Shown here: positions 8,829-17,574 of the stretch, piece by piece
Layout of the letters: each line of letters begins with the position of its first letter
Position numbering within the stretch: the first letter of the stretch is position 1
From: CACEUX01 sp964404235
GTDB taxonomy: Bacteria > Fidelibacterota > Marinisomatia > Marinisomatales > UBA1611
DNA: 21,671 nt
Direction: 5' to 3'
Assembly (NCBI GenBank): GCA_964404235.1
Contig: CAYOJL010000029.1
Coordinates: 1 to 21,671, forward strand
Notes under the pieces: model-generated
What the model saw: only the letters and a program-made list of their open reading frames with translations
Told to the model about the DNA's origin: nothing
Databases searched by the model: none
Translations under genes and position numbers: made by a program

Positions 8829-8841
8829 ATTAGTCACTAAT
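8829..8841. repeat. 13-bp palindrome, possible operator
   Basis: ATTAGT-C-ACTAAT is a perfect palindrome with 6-base arms around one central base. It is 7 bases upstream of the candidate -35 and 11 bases after the end of the TatQM gene. The geometry suits a dimeric regulator binding site. It could also be a weak hairpin at the end of the transporter message, though no T-tract follows. Confidence 0.4.
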
Positions 8842-8852
8842 TTAATCCTCAA

Positions 8853-10667
8853 TTATTGTAAAAGTCCCAGTGTTATAATAGGTATATAAGTTATTAATCC
8901 TACAGCTAGAAGTTTAATTATAAAAAATGGTAATGTTGCTTGATATATCTTTGGCATATCCTCATCAAACCTATATGCTGAAAGAAAAAGGTTCATACCT
9001 ACAGGAGGTGTTAGAAACCCAAGCTCAAGATTGGCAATGAATATAATCGCTAGATGGACTGGCTCTATTCCAAAATAATCTCCTAAAGGAGCAATAAGCG
9101 GTACGATCACAATGATTGCTGAAAAAATATCCATTAAACATCCCACCAACAAAAGAAATATATTCAACATTAATAAAAATATATACTTATTTGAAACCAC
9201 GTCCTTTGTCCAGGATAATATCAACATAGGTACCTGTGCATCGACCAAATAACTGGTCAATCCCATCGCTACTCCTAGAATAATTAAAACCCCACCGATC
9301 AATGTGGCACAGTCAATAACAATTTTTGGTAAATCGTTTATCTTTATATCCCTATAAACAAATACTTCAATAATAAAAATATATATGACTGTTATTGCCG
9401 CAGTTTCAACAAGTGTAGTGAAACCTCCAAAAACTCCAAAAAGAATTAAAATAGGCAAAAATAATTCCCACTTTGTATCCCAAGAGACTTGAAGCGCTTT
9501 TGTCGAAACAAATTTCTTTAATTTAATATTACTTTTTTTGCCCTGTATAACTGCCCAGGATGATATCATAAAAACCAATAAGACCCCAGGTAATAGACCC
9601 GCAATAAAAACATCCTTCACAGAGACACCAGCTGTCACACCATAGATTATCAAAGGAAGGCTTGGAGGGAATAATAATCCTATTGATCCTGATACGGTAA
9701 TGAGACCTAACGAAAATGAACGGCTGTATCCATCCTTTAAGAGCATTGGTAAAAGCAGACCGCCTAAGGCTAAGATAGTGACGCCTGACCCACCGGTAAG
9801 AGCAGTAAAAAATCCGCATAAAAAAACAATAATTACCGGTGTCCCTCCAGGGATCCAGCCAAATAATTCTCTAAATACTTTGACAAGCCTCTCAGATGCC
9901 TTGCTTTCAGCGAGTAAATACCCAGCTAATGTAAATAATGGGATGGTTGGTAAAGTTGGTGAGACAACTATTCTGTAAGCTTCTGCGGGTATAGCAGATA
10001 TAGGTGTATACTCTGACCAGAACATTAATACAGCTAGGCCACCTAGACCTACAAAAATAGGAGCGCCAAAAAAAAGTGAAACAGCAAGAATTAATACGCC
10101 TACATATAAAGCTGGTATCATATCAAAGAACATATCTGTAATACCACCGATAGAAAAGATCACACCTATAATAATCAATGTTATACGATGGAGGTGTTTA
10201 TCATAACTATTCAAGTAGATCTGAACAGCCATGAGCCCAAACCCTAGTGGCATGATAATTTGTGCAAACCAACGCGGTATATTTGGTGCAATATCAATTG
10301 GATATTGCATTTCAACCTTAACTAATTCCCAACTCCCCCATGCTAGAGATACCAAGACCAAAAAAGTAGTGACCTTTGCTATCCACCTTCCGAAATGAAT
10401 TTCTTTATCTTTTTTGAATAATGAGTCTCGAGTGAGAGCGAGTAATTTATTTTGTCTAGCTGCTAATACTCCGCCTAATAATCCTATCCAAAGAGTAAAA
10501 TGCTGTACTAGGATCTGAGAAGCAGGAACACTATTTATATTTAAAAATCGACTGAACGACTCAAAAAATGGAAGTATGGTCATGGCTGAGAAGATGACGA
10601 TCGCGAGTGTATCTTCTCCCCATTTTAATCTATCAGAAATATGGTCCAAACTTGTTATCTTGGCCAT
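8853..10667 (-). CDS. Fused TRAP transporter permease (DctQ-DctM type), TatQM
   Basis: Inner-membrane permease of a tripartite ATP-independent periplasmic (TRAP) transporter, which uses an ion gradient to import a solute delivered by a periplasmic binding protein. Residues about 1-165 match the small DctQ subunit (four hydrophobic segments, including HFTLWIGLLGGVLAARQNKLL). After linking membrane segments, about 180-604 match the large DctM subunit, with typical motifs TIPLFTLAGYLLAES, ALTGGSGVTI, LLFPPSLPLIIYG and LGFLTPPVGMNLFL. At 604 residues this is a natural Q-M fusion and not a frameshift product. It lies 7 bases after the TatP gene and closes the tatT-tatP-tatQM unit. The Na+ or H+ coupling ion and the substrate are not evident. 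Confidence 0.92.
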   Translation of the reverse strand: MAKITSLDHISDRLKWGEDTLAIVIFSAMTILPFFESFSRFLNINSVPASQILVQHFTLWIGLLGGVLAARQNKLLALTRDSLFKKDKEIHFGRWIAKVTTFLVLVSLAWGSWELVKVEMQYPIDIAPNIPRWFAQIIMPLGFGLMAVQIYLNSYDKHLHRITLIIIGVIFSIGGITDMFFDMIPALYVGVLILAVSLFFGAPIFVGLGGLAVLMFWSEYTPISAIPAEAYRIVVSPTLPTIPLFTLAGYLLAESKASERLVKVFRELFGWIPGGTPVIIVFLCGFFTALTGGSGVTILALGGLLLPMLLKDGYSRSFSLGLITVSGSIGLLFPPSLPLIIYGVTAGVSVKDVFIAGLLPGVLLVFMISSWAVIQGKKSNIKLKKFVSTKALQVSWDTKWELFLPILILFGVFGGFTTLVETAAITVIYIFIIEVFVYRDIKINDLPKIVIDCATLIGGVLIILGVAMGLTSYLVDAQVPMLILSWTKDVVSNKYIFLLMLNIFLLLVGCLMDIFSAIIVIVPLIAPLGDYFGIEPVHLAIIFIANLELGFLTPPVGMNLFLSAYRFDEDMPKIYQATLPFFIIKLLAVGLITYIPIITLGLLQ

Positions 10668-10674
10668 AATAAGT

Positions 10675-11646
10675 TCAATCTTGGGTCAATTTGATCACTG
10701 TGTCATATATGGTCTCAGGAATGACCTTGCCTCTTAAATAGTAGCTTACCCTTTCCACTTCTTGGAACCACAAATCTTTTTCATTATCATTAGGAGTATG
10801 AACCTTAAGACCATATTGTTTCATAACCTCCAATGCCTTTACATCAGCATTGCTATTTGATTCCGCATATTTACTCTGTATCGATCTTGATATCCCAATG
10901 AGATCTTCATGGTACTTATTTGGTATTCTTTTCCATGTTTTCATATCAACAACAATGCCTGCCATAAGAACACCCCATTTAAGGTCTAACATATGATCAG
11001 CGATACCAAAAGATTGTTGTGCTAGTGCATATATTGGTGGCTGAGGAATTGTACTAATAAGCCCTGTTTGCAAAGCAGAAAGAATATCAGTGGTAGCAAG
11101 AGGTACAGGATTATAGCCTGCTTTTTTATATACCTGTTCCCACTTAAAATCACCAGCCCAAGTGAAAAATTTCTTATTTTTCAAATCAGAAGGAACCTTT
11201 ATAAGCTCTGTAGAGAACCAATACGCATAGGTTAATTCTGATAGGTAGAGAAGTTTAAAACCATTATCCTCTAATTTTTGCTCAAGATCTGGTAATAAAG
11301 CATCAGTGACTCTCTGAACATCCTTGGAATCCTGATATACTAAAGGAACAAAATAACATGAAAAATCTGGAACGATCTCAGAAAGTCCTTCAGCTGTCAT
11401 TCCCGCAGCATGGATCTGTCCAATTCTCATCTTTCTAACCATATCCCTCTCATCACCTAATACACCACCTGGATAGATCCTGAGTTGGACTTTCCCTTTT
11501 GTAGCTGATTTCCATTGCTGGCCCATTTCAATTAGCATGCCATGCCAATCAGTACCTTCAGGAGCTAGTGTTCCCATTTTCACTACGATCTTACGTGCAA
11601 ATACAACTGTTGATAATAAAAGGAGTATGATTATAATTCGTTTCAT
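10675..11646 (-). CDS. TRAP transporter periplasmic solute-binding protein (DctP family, TatP)
   Basis: Periplasmic binding protein that delivers substrate to the adjacent QM permease. The ATG at 11646 is preferred over the in-frame upstream codon at 11682. It gives a clean signal peptide (MKRIIIILLLLSTVVFA) and an ATGA overlap with the TatT stop. The mature protein shows DctP signatures: VKMGTLAPEGTDWHGM, RIYPGGVLGDERDMV, MRIGQIHAAGMT and ALQTGLISTI. The segment around residues 158-163 reads KKFFTW, where classical members have the K-[IM]-R motif whose Arg holds the ligand carboxylate. That Arg is missing, so the cargo may not be a simple carboxylate. The length (323 residues) is normal. Confidence 0.9.
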   Translation of the reverse strand: MKRIIIILLLLSTVVFARKIVVKMGTLAPEGTDWHGMLIEMGQQWKSATKGKVQLRIYPGGVLGDERDMVRKMRIGQIHAAGMTAEGLSEIVPDFSCYFVPLVYQDSKDVQRVTDALLPDLEQKLEDNGFKLLYLSELTYAYWFSTELIKVPSDLKNKKFFTWAGDFKWEQVYKKAGYNPVPLATTDILSALQTGLISTIPQPPIYALAQQSFGIADHMLDLKWGVLMAGIVVDMKTWKRIPNKYHEDLIGISRSIQSKYAESNSNADVKALEVMKQYGLKVHTPNDNEKDLWFQEVERVSYYLRGKVIPETIYDTVIKLTQD

Positions 11647-12479
11647 TCTAAAAAATATTCTTCTGTTTTTGTTAACAACCATTCTGCACGGTTTTTTGCT
11701 ATTAGATTAGATAACTCATATTCACTTTTTGGTATTACTGCCATATCGATAACATAATTTAACTTATCTTCAAATTCTTTACGCTCTTGATATGTCTTAT
11801 GAATCGATTCTGCATATGTTACATAAGGGCTAGCATCTAAACTATCAGAGTGTAAGAGTGCTTTATTAAAATAAAAATCAACTGAGTCACGAAGTAATAT
11901 CTCACTTAGATCGGTTCTCGTAGCTGTAAAACTCATCATCGCAGAATAAACAGCACCATTATTCCATGAAGGGTCAAGTTTAATGCATTTTCTAAGCAAC
12001 CGACCTATATTTGGTAAATGGATCAACTCGAATGGGTCACCTCTACTCGAGCTAATAGAACCACCATAGGCTGCAGCAAGCCAATATAGGTCAATAATAT
12101 CATTGTTATTGAACTGTATTTCCGTATTATTTCTAAGCCAATTATTAAATGTAGGGTATCGATCATTTAAAACAGATACTCCTAAATCCCGTGCTTGTTT
12201 AAAGATGATATTTGCATTTTTGTAATGATTAAGTGCAGCTGAATAATCATTATCAATAAGTCGATCACCTTGTTCCATAATAATACCAAACCCATATTCA
12301 ACTTTGGTTCTGATCAGATCTCGGCGTTGATCAAGGTCAAGTATATCATTTTTTTCAATATTCTTGATCTTTCTTTCGAAGTAAATAGAAACCAATTTTG
12401 GCTGGTCTAAAAGTAATGCCTTTGGTGAGCATGATATTGTAAATATAAAACAGAATATTATAAGATTATTGTATCTCAC
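11643..12479 (-). CDS. TatT-like TRAP-associated TPR lipoprotein
   Basis: A 278-residue lipoprotein resembling TatT, the helical TPR-like protein that accompanies some TRAP transporters and was described in Treponema pallidum. The signal peptide ends with ISC (Cys17 lipidation candidate). The rest is helical, with IDLYWLAAAYGGSIS (about 127-141), LPNIGRLLRKCIKLDPSWNNGA and YVTYAESI, all consistent with the TatT family. The start is a GTG; no other start is available because an in-frame TAG lies just upstream. The stop overlaps the TatP ATG as ATGA, so the two are translationally coupled. In the characterised system TatT trimers bind TatP; the same partnership is inferred here. Confidence 0.85.
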   Translation of the reverse strand: MRYNNLIIFCFIFTISCSPKALLLDQPKLVSIYFERKIKNIEKNDILDLDQRRDLIRTKVEYGFGIIMEQGDRLIDNDYSAALNHYKNANIIFKQARDLGVSVLNDRYPTFNNWLRNNTEIQFNNNDIIDLYWLAAAYGGSISSSRGDPFELIHLPNIGRLLRKCIKLDPSWNNGAVYSAMMSFTATRTDLSEILLRDSVDFYFNKALLHSDSLDASPYVTYAESIHKTYQERKEFEDKLNYVIDMAVIPKSEYELSNLIAKNRAEWLLTKTEEYFLE

Positions 12480-12498
12480 AAAATAGGTCTAGCATTCA

Positions 12499-13788
12499 TT
12501 AATGTTCATATATTGGGAAATTTAAACAGAGTGCTTCTACATCAGATCTGACCCTATTGAGACATTCATCATTCTCAGGATTCCTGATGGCTTTATCGAT
12601 CCATTGAACAACCTGCCTCATCTCTGTTTCCCCCATCCCTCTTGTGGTTAATGCCGGCGTACCAACTCTAATTCCACTGGTTACAAATGGACTTCTTTGG
12701 TCAAAAGGCACCATATTCATATTAAGAGCGATACCCGCTTGACCCAAGATAATTTCAGCATGCTTTCCATTGATACCTTTATTCGTAAGATCAATAAGGA
12801 GAACATGAGTATCTGTGCCACCAGAAACAAGATCATATCCTAGATGCAGGAATTCTTCGGCCATCACTTTAGCATTATGAATAATATCTTCAGCATACTT
12901 CCTAAAACCAGGTTTTAATGCCTCACCAAAAGCAACCGCTTTAGCAGCTATGATATGCATTAAAGGGCCTCCTTGTATGCCTGGCATAACAGTCGAATCA
13001 ATTAATTCTGAGACCATTTTAACACGACCTGACTTTGGTGCGATCTTGCCCCAAGGGTTCTCAAAGTCCTTACCCATCATTATAATTCCACCTCTTGGTC
13101 CTCGAAGTGTTTTATGAGTCGTACTGGAAACTATGTCACAATATTCCATTGGTGAAGGGTGCACTCCTGCAGCTACTAGACCACTAGGATGTGCAATATC
13201 TGACATAAGGTGTGCTCCTACATCATCTGCAACTTCTTTAAACATTTCAAATTCTATAAAACGTGGATAAGCACTACCACCACAAATCATCAATTTAGGT
13301 TTATGTTCTATCGCAAGACTTGAAACTTCATCAAAATCGACTCGACCATCTTTTTTTGATATATGGTACGAGACAGATTTATATAATTGACCTGAAAAAT
13401 TAACATGGCTACCATGAGTAAGGTGCCCACCATGAGCTAGGTCTAAACCCATAATAGTATCACCAGGATCAAGGAAAGTCATAAAAACAGCCATATTAGC
13501 TTGTGAACCCGAATGTGGCTGAACATTAGCATATTCACATCCAAATAGTTTTTTTAAACGGTCACGGGCAATATTCTCAGCCTCATCCACAACCTCGCAT
13601 CCTCCATAATAGCGTTTACCAGGGTATCCTTCGGCATATTTATTGGTCATAACGCCACCAGCCATTTCCATGACAGCCTTACTAGTGAAATTCTCTGATG
13701 CTATTAGCTCTAATGTTAATTCCTCTCGCTTAGCTTCTCTATTTAATACGTCAAATAATTCAGGATCATTTTGTTCTAGATTATGCAT
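12499..13788 (-). CDS. glyA: Serine hydroxymethyltransferase
   Basis: Cytosolic PLP enzyme that interconverts serine plus tetrahydrofolate with glycine plus 5,10-methylene-tetrahydrofolate, feeding one-carbon metabolism. Recognisable motifs run throughout: LIASENFTS, NKYAEGYPGKRYYGG, NVQPHSGSQANMAV, SDIAHPSGLVAAGVHPSP and STTHKTLRGPRGG, whose Lys226 forms the PLP Schiff base. The ATG at 13788 yields 429 residues and starts 4 bases after the upstream stop. An in-frame ATG at 13806 would overlap the previous gene, and its potential ribosome site abuts it, so I prefer the shorter form. It stands 19 bases ahead of the TatT gene, so a housekeeping enzyme appears co-transcribed with the transporter. 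All active-site motifs look intact. Confidence 0.97.
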   Translation of the reverse strand: MHNLEQNDPELFDVLNREAKREELTLELIASENFTSKAVMEMAGGVMTNKYAEGYPGKRYYGGCEVVDEAENIARDRLKKLFGCEYANVQPHSGSQANMAVFMTFLDPGDTIMGLDLAHGGHLTHGSHVNFSGQLYKSVSYHISKKDGRVDFDEVSSLAIEHKPKLMICGGSAYPRFIEFEMFKEVADDVGAHLMSDIAHPSGLVAAGVHPSPMEYCDIVSSTTHKTLRGPRGGIIMMGKDFENPWGKIAPKSGRVKMVSELIDSTVMPGIQGGPLMHIIAAKAVAFGEALKPGFRKYAEDIIHNAKVMAEEFLHLGYDLVSGGTDTHVLLIDLTNKGINGKHAEIILGQAGIALNMNMVPFDQRSPFVTSGIRVGTPALTTRGMGETEMRQVVQWIDKAIRNPENDECLNRVRSDVEALCLNFPIYEH

Positions 13789-13792
13789 CCAA

Positions 13793-15067
13793 TTATTTCC
13801 AACCATCCTCAGCTTTTAGATCTTCAGTAACCCAATCATAATCAGATGAATTAGTAGAGATACTCCGGCTTCGCTTTACCTTATCTTCCGCCATGAACCA
13901 TTGTGCTTTTCCATATAGGATATCTTTCGCATTTTCTTTCATCCAAGAACTTTTGGAAAAACCATTAAAGCCTTTTTTCTCTGCTTTAGTAAAATAATCG
14001 TATGCTAGTTTTGCAACAACCCTGTCATCTATTGTAAGTGGATTCTGACGAAAATTATCCCATCCATAATAATAGACCTTTCCTTTCTGGCCAAAACCTT
14101 CACCATTTTGATTAATAAGACTTGAAGCTTTATCAGCCCATTTTATTGCTTGTCTGTAGTCATTGTTTTCTAGATATGCATCCGATATGTCTATTGCTAC
14201 ACGTCCATCTCTAGGATCAATTTTAAATAGTTCTTCATAGGCCTTAGCAGAAGCATTTAGATCATCTATTACCTGATTTGCCTCTGCTAATTTTCTATAT
14301 GCAAGTTTGCTACTGGGATCGAGTCGTATCACCTCTTTCAGTACTGGTATTGCATCCTCATTACGGTCAACTTGACTTAATCTATCTGCATAATCTAAAC
14401 CATAACTGAAGTTATCAGGATTATCCTCATATCTCTTACGATAGACATCTAAAGGATCTCTACCACTGCTCTCAAAGGCCATGGCAAGTTCACTTTGTGC
14501 AATCTCATTACTTTCATCTAAAGCAAGAATTTTTTCTAATATAAAGATCTGGTCATCATACCTTTCATTATCTTTATAGAGCTTAGATAGATCATTCATA
14601 ACAGAAACATCTTCTGGAACCATGTCCACGAGGCGTTCATACTCAATGATCTCATTATCAAACTTCCCTTGTTTTTTATATGAATATGCTAATCTTTTTC
14701 TTAATTCAACATTATCCGGTAGCTTCTGTAATCCATCAAGTAATACATATTCTGAACTATCAAACTTTCCCATTTGTTCATAAGCAATCGCATAATACTG
14801 ATATATTTCTTGTGGAGGTGCATAAGTAGGATTCCATTCATCACAATCAAGTGTAGTTATCTCCTCATAGATCTTGACTGTTTGTTTCCAATCACGATTC
14901 CTATAATATTCCGCTGCACTACTCATTAATCTTGGGCAACGCACTTTTCTCAAAGAATCTAATCTTTGCTTATCTTTCTTTGAGCTTGAACCTGTCTCTG
15001 CTGGTGGAACACACATGATGATAAAGAACATGCTTGTAATAATGGGCATCAATTTGAGTTGTCTCAT
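13793..15067 (-). CDS. TPR-repeat envelope lipoprotein (hypothetical)
   Basis: A 424-residue exported protein. The N-terminus has a hydrophobic segment ending IIMC (Cys19), a loose lipobox, followed by a Ser/Lys-rich linker. Residues about 45-330 contain around eight TPR-like units (for example YYAIAYEQMGKFDSSEYVL, and AYRKLAEANQVIDDLNASA at about 246-264), indicating a protein-binding scaffold. The last ~90 residues are non-repetitive, with KGFNGFSKSSW. It lies 2 bases downstream of the predicted outer-membrane barrel gene, so it may be a periplasmic partner of it. No catalytic motif is visible, and no specific function can be assigned. Confidence 0.7.
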   Translation of the reverse strand: MRQLKLMPIITSMFFIIMCVPPAETGSSSKKDKQRLDSLRKVRCPRLMSSAAEYYRNRDWKQTVKIYEEITTLDCDEWNPTYAPPQEIYQYYAIAYEQMGKFDSSEYVLLDGLQKLPDNVELRKRLAYSYKKQGKFDNEIIEYERLVDMVPEDVSVMNDLSKLYKDNERYDDQIFILEKILALDESNEIAQSELAMAFESSGRDPLDVYRKRYEDNPDNFSYGLDYADRLSQVDRNEDAIPVLKEVIRLDPSSKLAYRKLAEANQVIDDLNASAKAYEELFKIDPRDGRVAIDISDAYLENNDYRQAIKWADKASSLINQNGEGFGQKGKVYYYGWDNFRQNPLTIDDRVVAKLAYDYFTKAEKKGFNGFSKSSWMKENAKDILYGKAQWFMAEDKVKRSRSISTNSSDYDWVTEDLKAEDGWK

Positions 15068-15069
15068 AG

Positions 15070-16344
15070 CTATTTCTGTCTCCTTTTAACAAACCATATA
15101 TCAGCTAGACTAACACCTAGTTGAATCTGTTGTATTAATTCTTTTTCTTCCATTCCAGCATGCTCCCTATTACCAATATAATAATTAATATCCATTTGGT
15201 TACCTACTGGTTTGAACTTGAATCCTAAGCCTAATGAATAACCTATTTCAGTGATAGTTGATTGGTCATTCTTTAATCTATGTGTATAATAGAGCATACC
15301 TGCTCTAAATGAAAATTTATCAAATAATTTCAAGGAAAGGTCATTAGGGTAATGAGAGAATGATGCTTTCAATGAATTGGTCTCATATATCCAATTATTG
15401 ATGGGTGACCTTAATCCATTGATATCTTTTGAATTATCTCGCATATTTCCCAATTCTACAGCAAGTGCAGAAACGGAATTTATGGTTTTACTGATGCCCA
15501 ATTTATATCCAAGAGGTGCATGTAAATCCTTAATCCTTATTTCTGAAAAAGCCTCAACACTATCTGGATATGGAAAATCATAATAAGGTGGACTATAATC
15601 ATGGTAACCGTTGCCATTAATATCATCAAATAAATGCTTTTGTTCAAAAGCACCTTCAAGAGGCTTTATGGTATAAGTATATTGGGAAAATACCTTTATA
15701 TCTTCTCTCATTGATAGTGTGAGAAATAGATCATTTAATATACCATTATAACGAACCCTGCCACTTTGGATAATAGAGCTGCCTCCAAAAGATAATGATT
15801 CATGGCTCCTAGATGAACCAAATAAAATACCATAATAAAATCCAAAACCTATATATTTATTTACTTTGTAGGATGTTCCAATTTTGAAAGACAATAAACC
15901 ACCTGACCTATCGAATGACCTTATATAGTTATATGTTGTATCAAAAGCTTGAAAAATAGATGTATCTTGATCTATTGATGCAATCCTTTGATCTGCATAT
16001 GGTGCTAAACTCATACCAAAAGATGATCTAGATTTTATTGGGACAACCCATATTGCATTAGACAAGCTAGAATATCCGTTTGAGATACTTGTTTTATTAA
16101 ATGAATTTTCATTGCCACCATATGACAAGGATAAGAATGTGAATTTAAGATTATGCCAGGTTGATGGATTAGAAAGTGACACATCACTTTTAAAAGAGGG
16201 AGATAATTCAATGATACCATCAATTGCATTGCTTATACCCTGATTATGATAATAATGGCCTATGCCTAGTGCATTCATTCGACCTTGGGCAATACCCATC
16301 GATGAAAAGAAAAGTAAGATGATTATACTTTTAATTTGCCACAT
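15070..16344 (-). CDS. Predicted outer-membrane beta-barrel protein (FadL/PorV-like), function unknown
   Basis: A 424-residue protein with a signal peptide ending GIAQ. It then shows alternating hydrophobic/polar strands ending in aromatic residues (SLSYGG, GFGFYYGILFG, GYSLGLGFKF, QIQLGVSLADIWF), the appearance of a FadL/PorV-like barrel. Ser- and Asn-rich turns are common. Residues about 241-249 (DINGNGYHD) look like a calcium-binding loop in a putative surface loop. It overlaps the upstream lipoprotein gene by 14 bases, and the next gene starts 2 bases later, so the three are probably one unit. I do not recognise a named family with confidence. Confidence 0.65.
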   Translation of the reverse strand: MWQIKSIIILLFFSSMGIAQGRMNALGIGHYYHNQGISNAIDGIIELSPSFKSDVSLSNPSTWHNLKFTFLSLSYGGNENSFNKTSISNGYSSLSNAIWVVPIKSRSSFGMSLAPYADQRIASIDQDTSIFQAFDTTYNYIRSFDRSGGLLSFKIGTSYKVNKYIGFGFYYGILFGSSRSHESLSFGGSSIIQSGRVRYNGILNDLFLTLSMREDIKVFSQYTYTIKPLEGAFEQKHLFDDINGNGYHDYSPPYYDFPYPDSVEAFSEIRIKDLHAPLGYKLGISKTINSVSALAVELGNMRDNSKDINGLRSPINNWIYETNSLKASFSHYPNDLSLKLFDKFSFRAGMLYYTHRLKNDQSTITEIGYSLGLGFKFKPVGNQMDINYYIGNREHAGMEEKELIQQIQLGVSLADIWFVKRRQK

Positions 16345-17551
16345 ATATAATTTCTAATCTAGGTCTAGGTTCTGATTCAATGTCAAACCAAGCAGACTCA
16401 AAAGGGTCATTTTTTTCATTCGCTACTAATTTGAATCCTATATTCATTTCATTACCTAAAGAGATATTCTGTAAGATATTTTTTATTTGTATCACATAAA
16501 CTCCATTTTCAGCATCTGATGATATCCTATAAGGATATCCAATTGCATCATAAGGGTCTATATCATAAACCGTAATACTATCAACCACAGAACTGTCACT
16601 ATTCAAGGGATCAATTATGATATTATAGATCTCAGGTGTTAAAGATGTATCTGCATTTAGAATCAAATTCCCAGATCTAATAATAGAGCCATCTGGCAAG
16701 GATCCCTCATTAAATGAGATATTTAAAATTGATCTTAATCCTAGTCCATTACTTAACCCTAGTTTATTTGAATAGGGTTCTATTCCACTTGGATCAATAA
16801 TAGACAGATCACCATTCGAGTATATCGTTATAGAGTTTGTATCGATCACAGTTGAATCAGTAGATGTGATATTTTGTCGATAGTACATAATTATTTTCGG
16901 ATCCTTTTCTCCTTGAGATGCTTCTTCACTGAATAATTCAATAAAATTGCTATCATTATTCATAAATTGGATTGAAAATGTCCTAACAAGATTAGAATCT
17001 AATGTGTCAGTCAGAGACTGTTTTAAAGTATCAATATCCCATATTAGTTCTGTATGAGTGAATAATGATGATGTGTCAGTGGTATCTGTAATGACCTTCA
17101 CACTAGGTTGCCCTAGATCGAACCAGTCTGAAAGTGAAAAGTCAATATAATCAAGATAAGTACTGTTATTCTCATCAAACTGTGAATCAGGAGAAAAAAA
17201 CAGGTTTGGTATAGAATTTGAAGATAATGAACTATCCTTTGAGTATAATACAAAACGTAGACTGTCTATAATAAATGTACTATCTGAACTATTAGGGATT
17301 GGAGTCACTATTTTAATAAAAGAAAGGGGCACATTGATCCCATTTTTTGTTCCAACATATAGTCTTTCATTCGTACCTAGATTAGGTGCAACCATATAAT
17401 TGTCACCTGTTATATTGTTCACAACTAGCGTATCAATATACAGGCTTGAATGAGTCAGGTCATTATTAAGCGGAGTTTCTGAACATTGCCATAAACAAAA
17501 AGGTATAAATAGTAAAATCAGAAACTTTATAATAGAATCACGAATTTTCAT
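16331..17551 (-). CDS. Two-domain beta-sandwich lipoprotein (DNRLRE/DUF4270-like in pattern)
   Basis: A 406-residue lipoprotein candidate: a hydrophobic leader with LWQC (Cys23) or PFC (Cys19). Two halves end alike, DPKIIMYY (about 222-229) and RPRLEIIY (about 396-403). This is the closing strand pattern of DNRLRE-type jelly rolls, which also have preceding segments such as IDSLRFVLYS and TFSIQFM. The protein is acidic and rich in Ser, Asp, Asn and Thr, fitting an exposed beta-rich protein. It sits directly behind the GT5-like gene. From memory, Bacteroidetes carry a DUF4270 lipoprotein behind a short glycogen-synthase-like gene, which makes a functional equivalence possible. No enzymatic motif is visible. 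Confidence 0.6.
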   Translation of the reverse strand: MKIRDSIIKFLILLFIPFCLWQCSETPLNNDLTHSSLYIDTLVVNNITGDNYMVAPNLGTNERLYVGTKNGINVPLSFIKIVTPIPNSSDSTFIIDSLRFVLYSKDSSLSSNSIPNLFFSPDSQFDENNSTYLDYIDFSLSDWFDLGQPSVKVITDTTDTSSLFTHTELIWDIDTLKQSLTDTLDSNLVRTFSIQFMNNDSNFIELFSEEASQGEKDPKIIMYYRQNITSTDSTVIDTNSITIYSNGDLSIIDPSGIEPYSNKLGLSNGLGLRSILNISFNEGSLPDGSIIRSGNLILNADTSLTPEIYNIIIDPLNSDSSVVDSITVYDIDPYDAIGYPYRISSDAENGVYVIQIKNILQNISLGNEMNIGFKLVANEKNDPFESAWFDIESEPRPRLEIIYVAN

Positions 17552-17574
17552 ACTCAGTTAAATAATATGAAAAC

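Noticed and set aside
9529..9819. A 96-residue minus-strand frame within the TRAP permease
   Set aside because: It is out of frame with the conserved DctM domain, which continues unbroken through it.
11647..11682. Upstream start for the TRAP binding protein at 11682
   Set aside because: It adds a charged 12-residue extension in front of a perfect signal peptide. The ATG at 11646 gives an ATGA overlap with the TatT stop.
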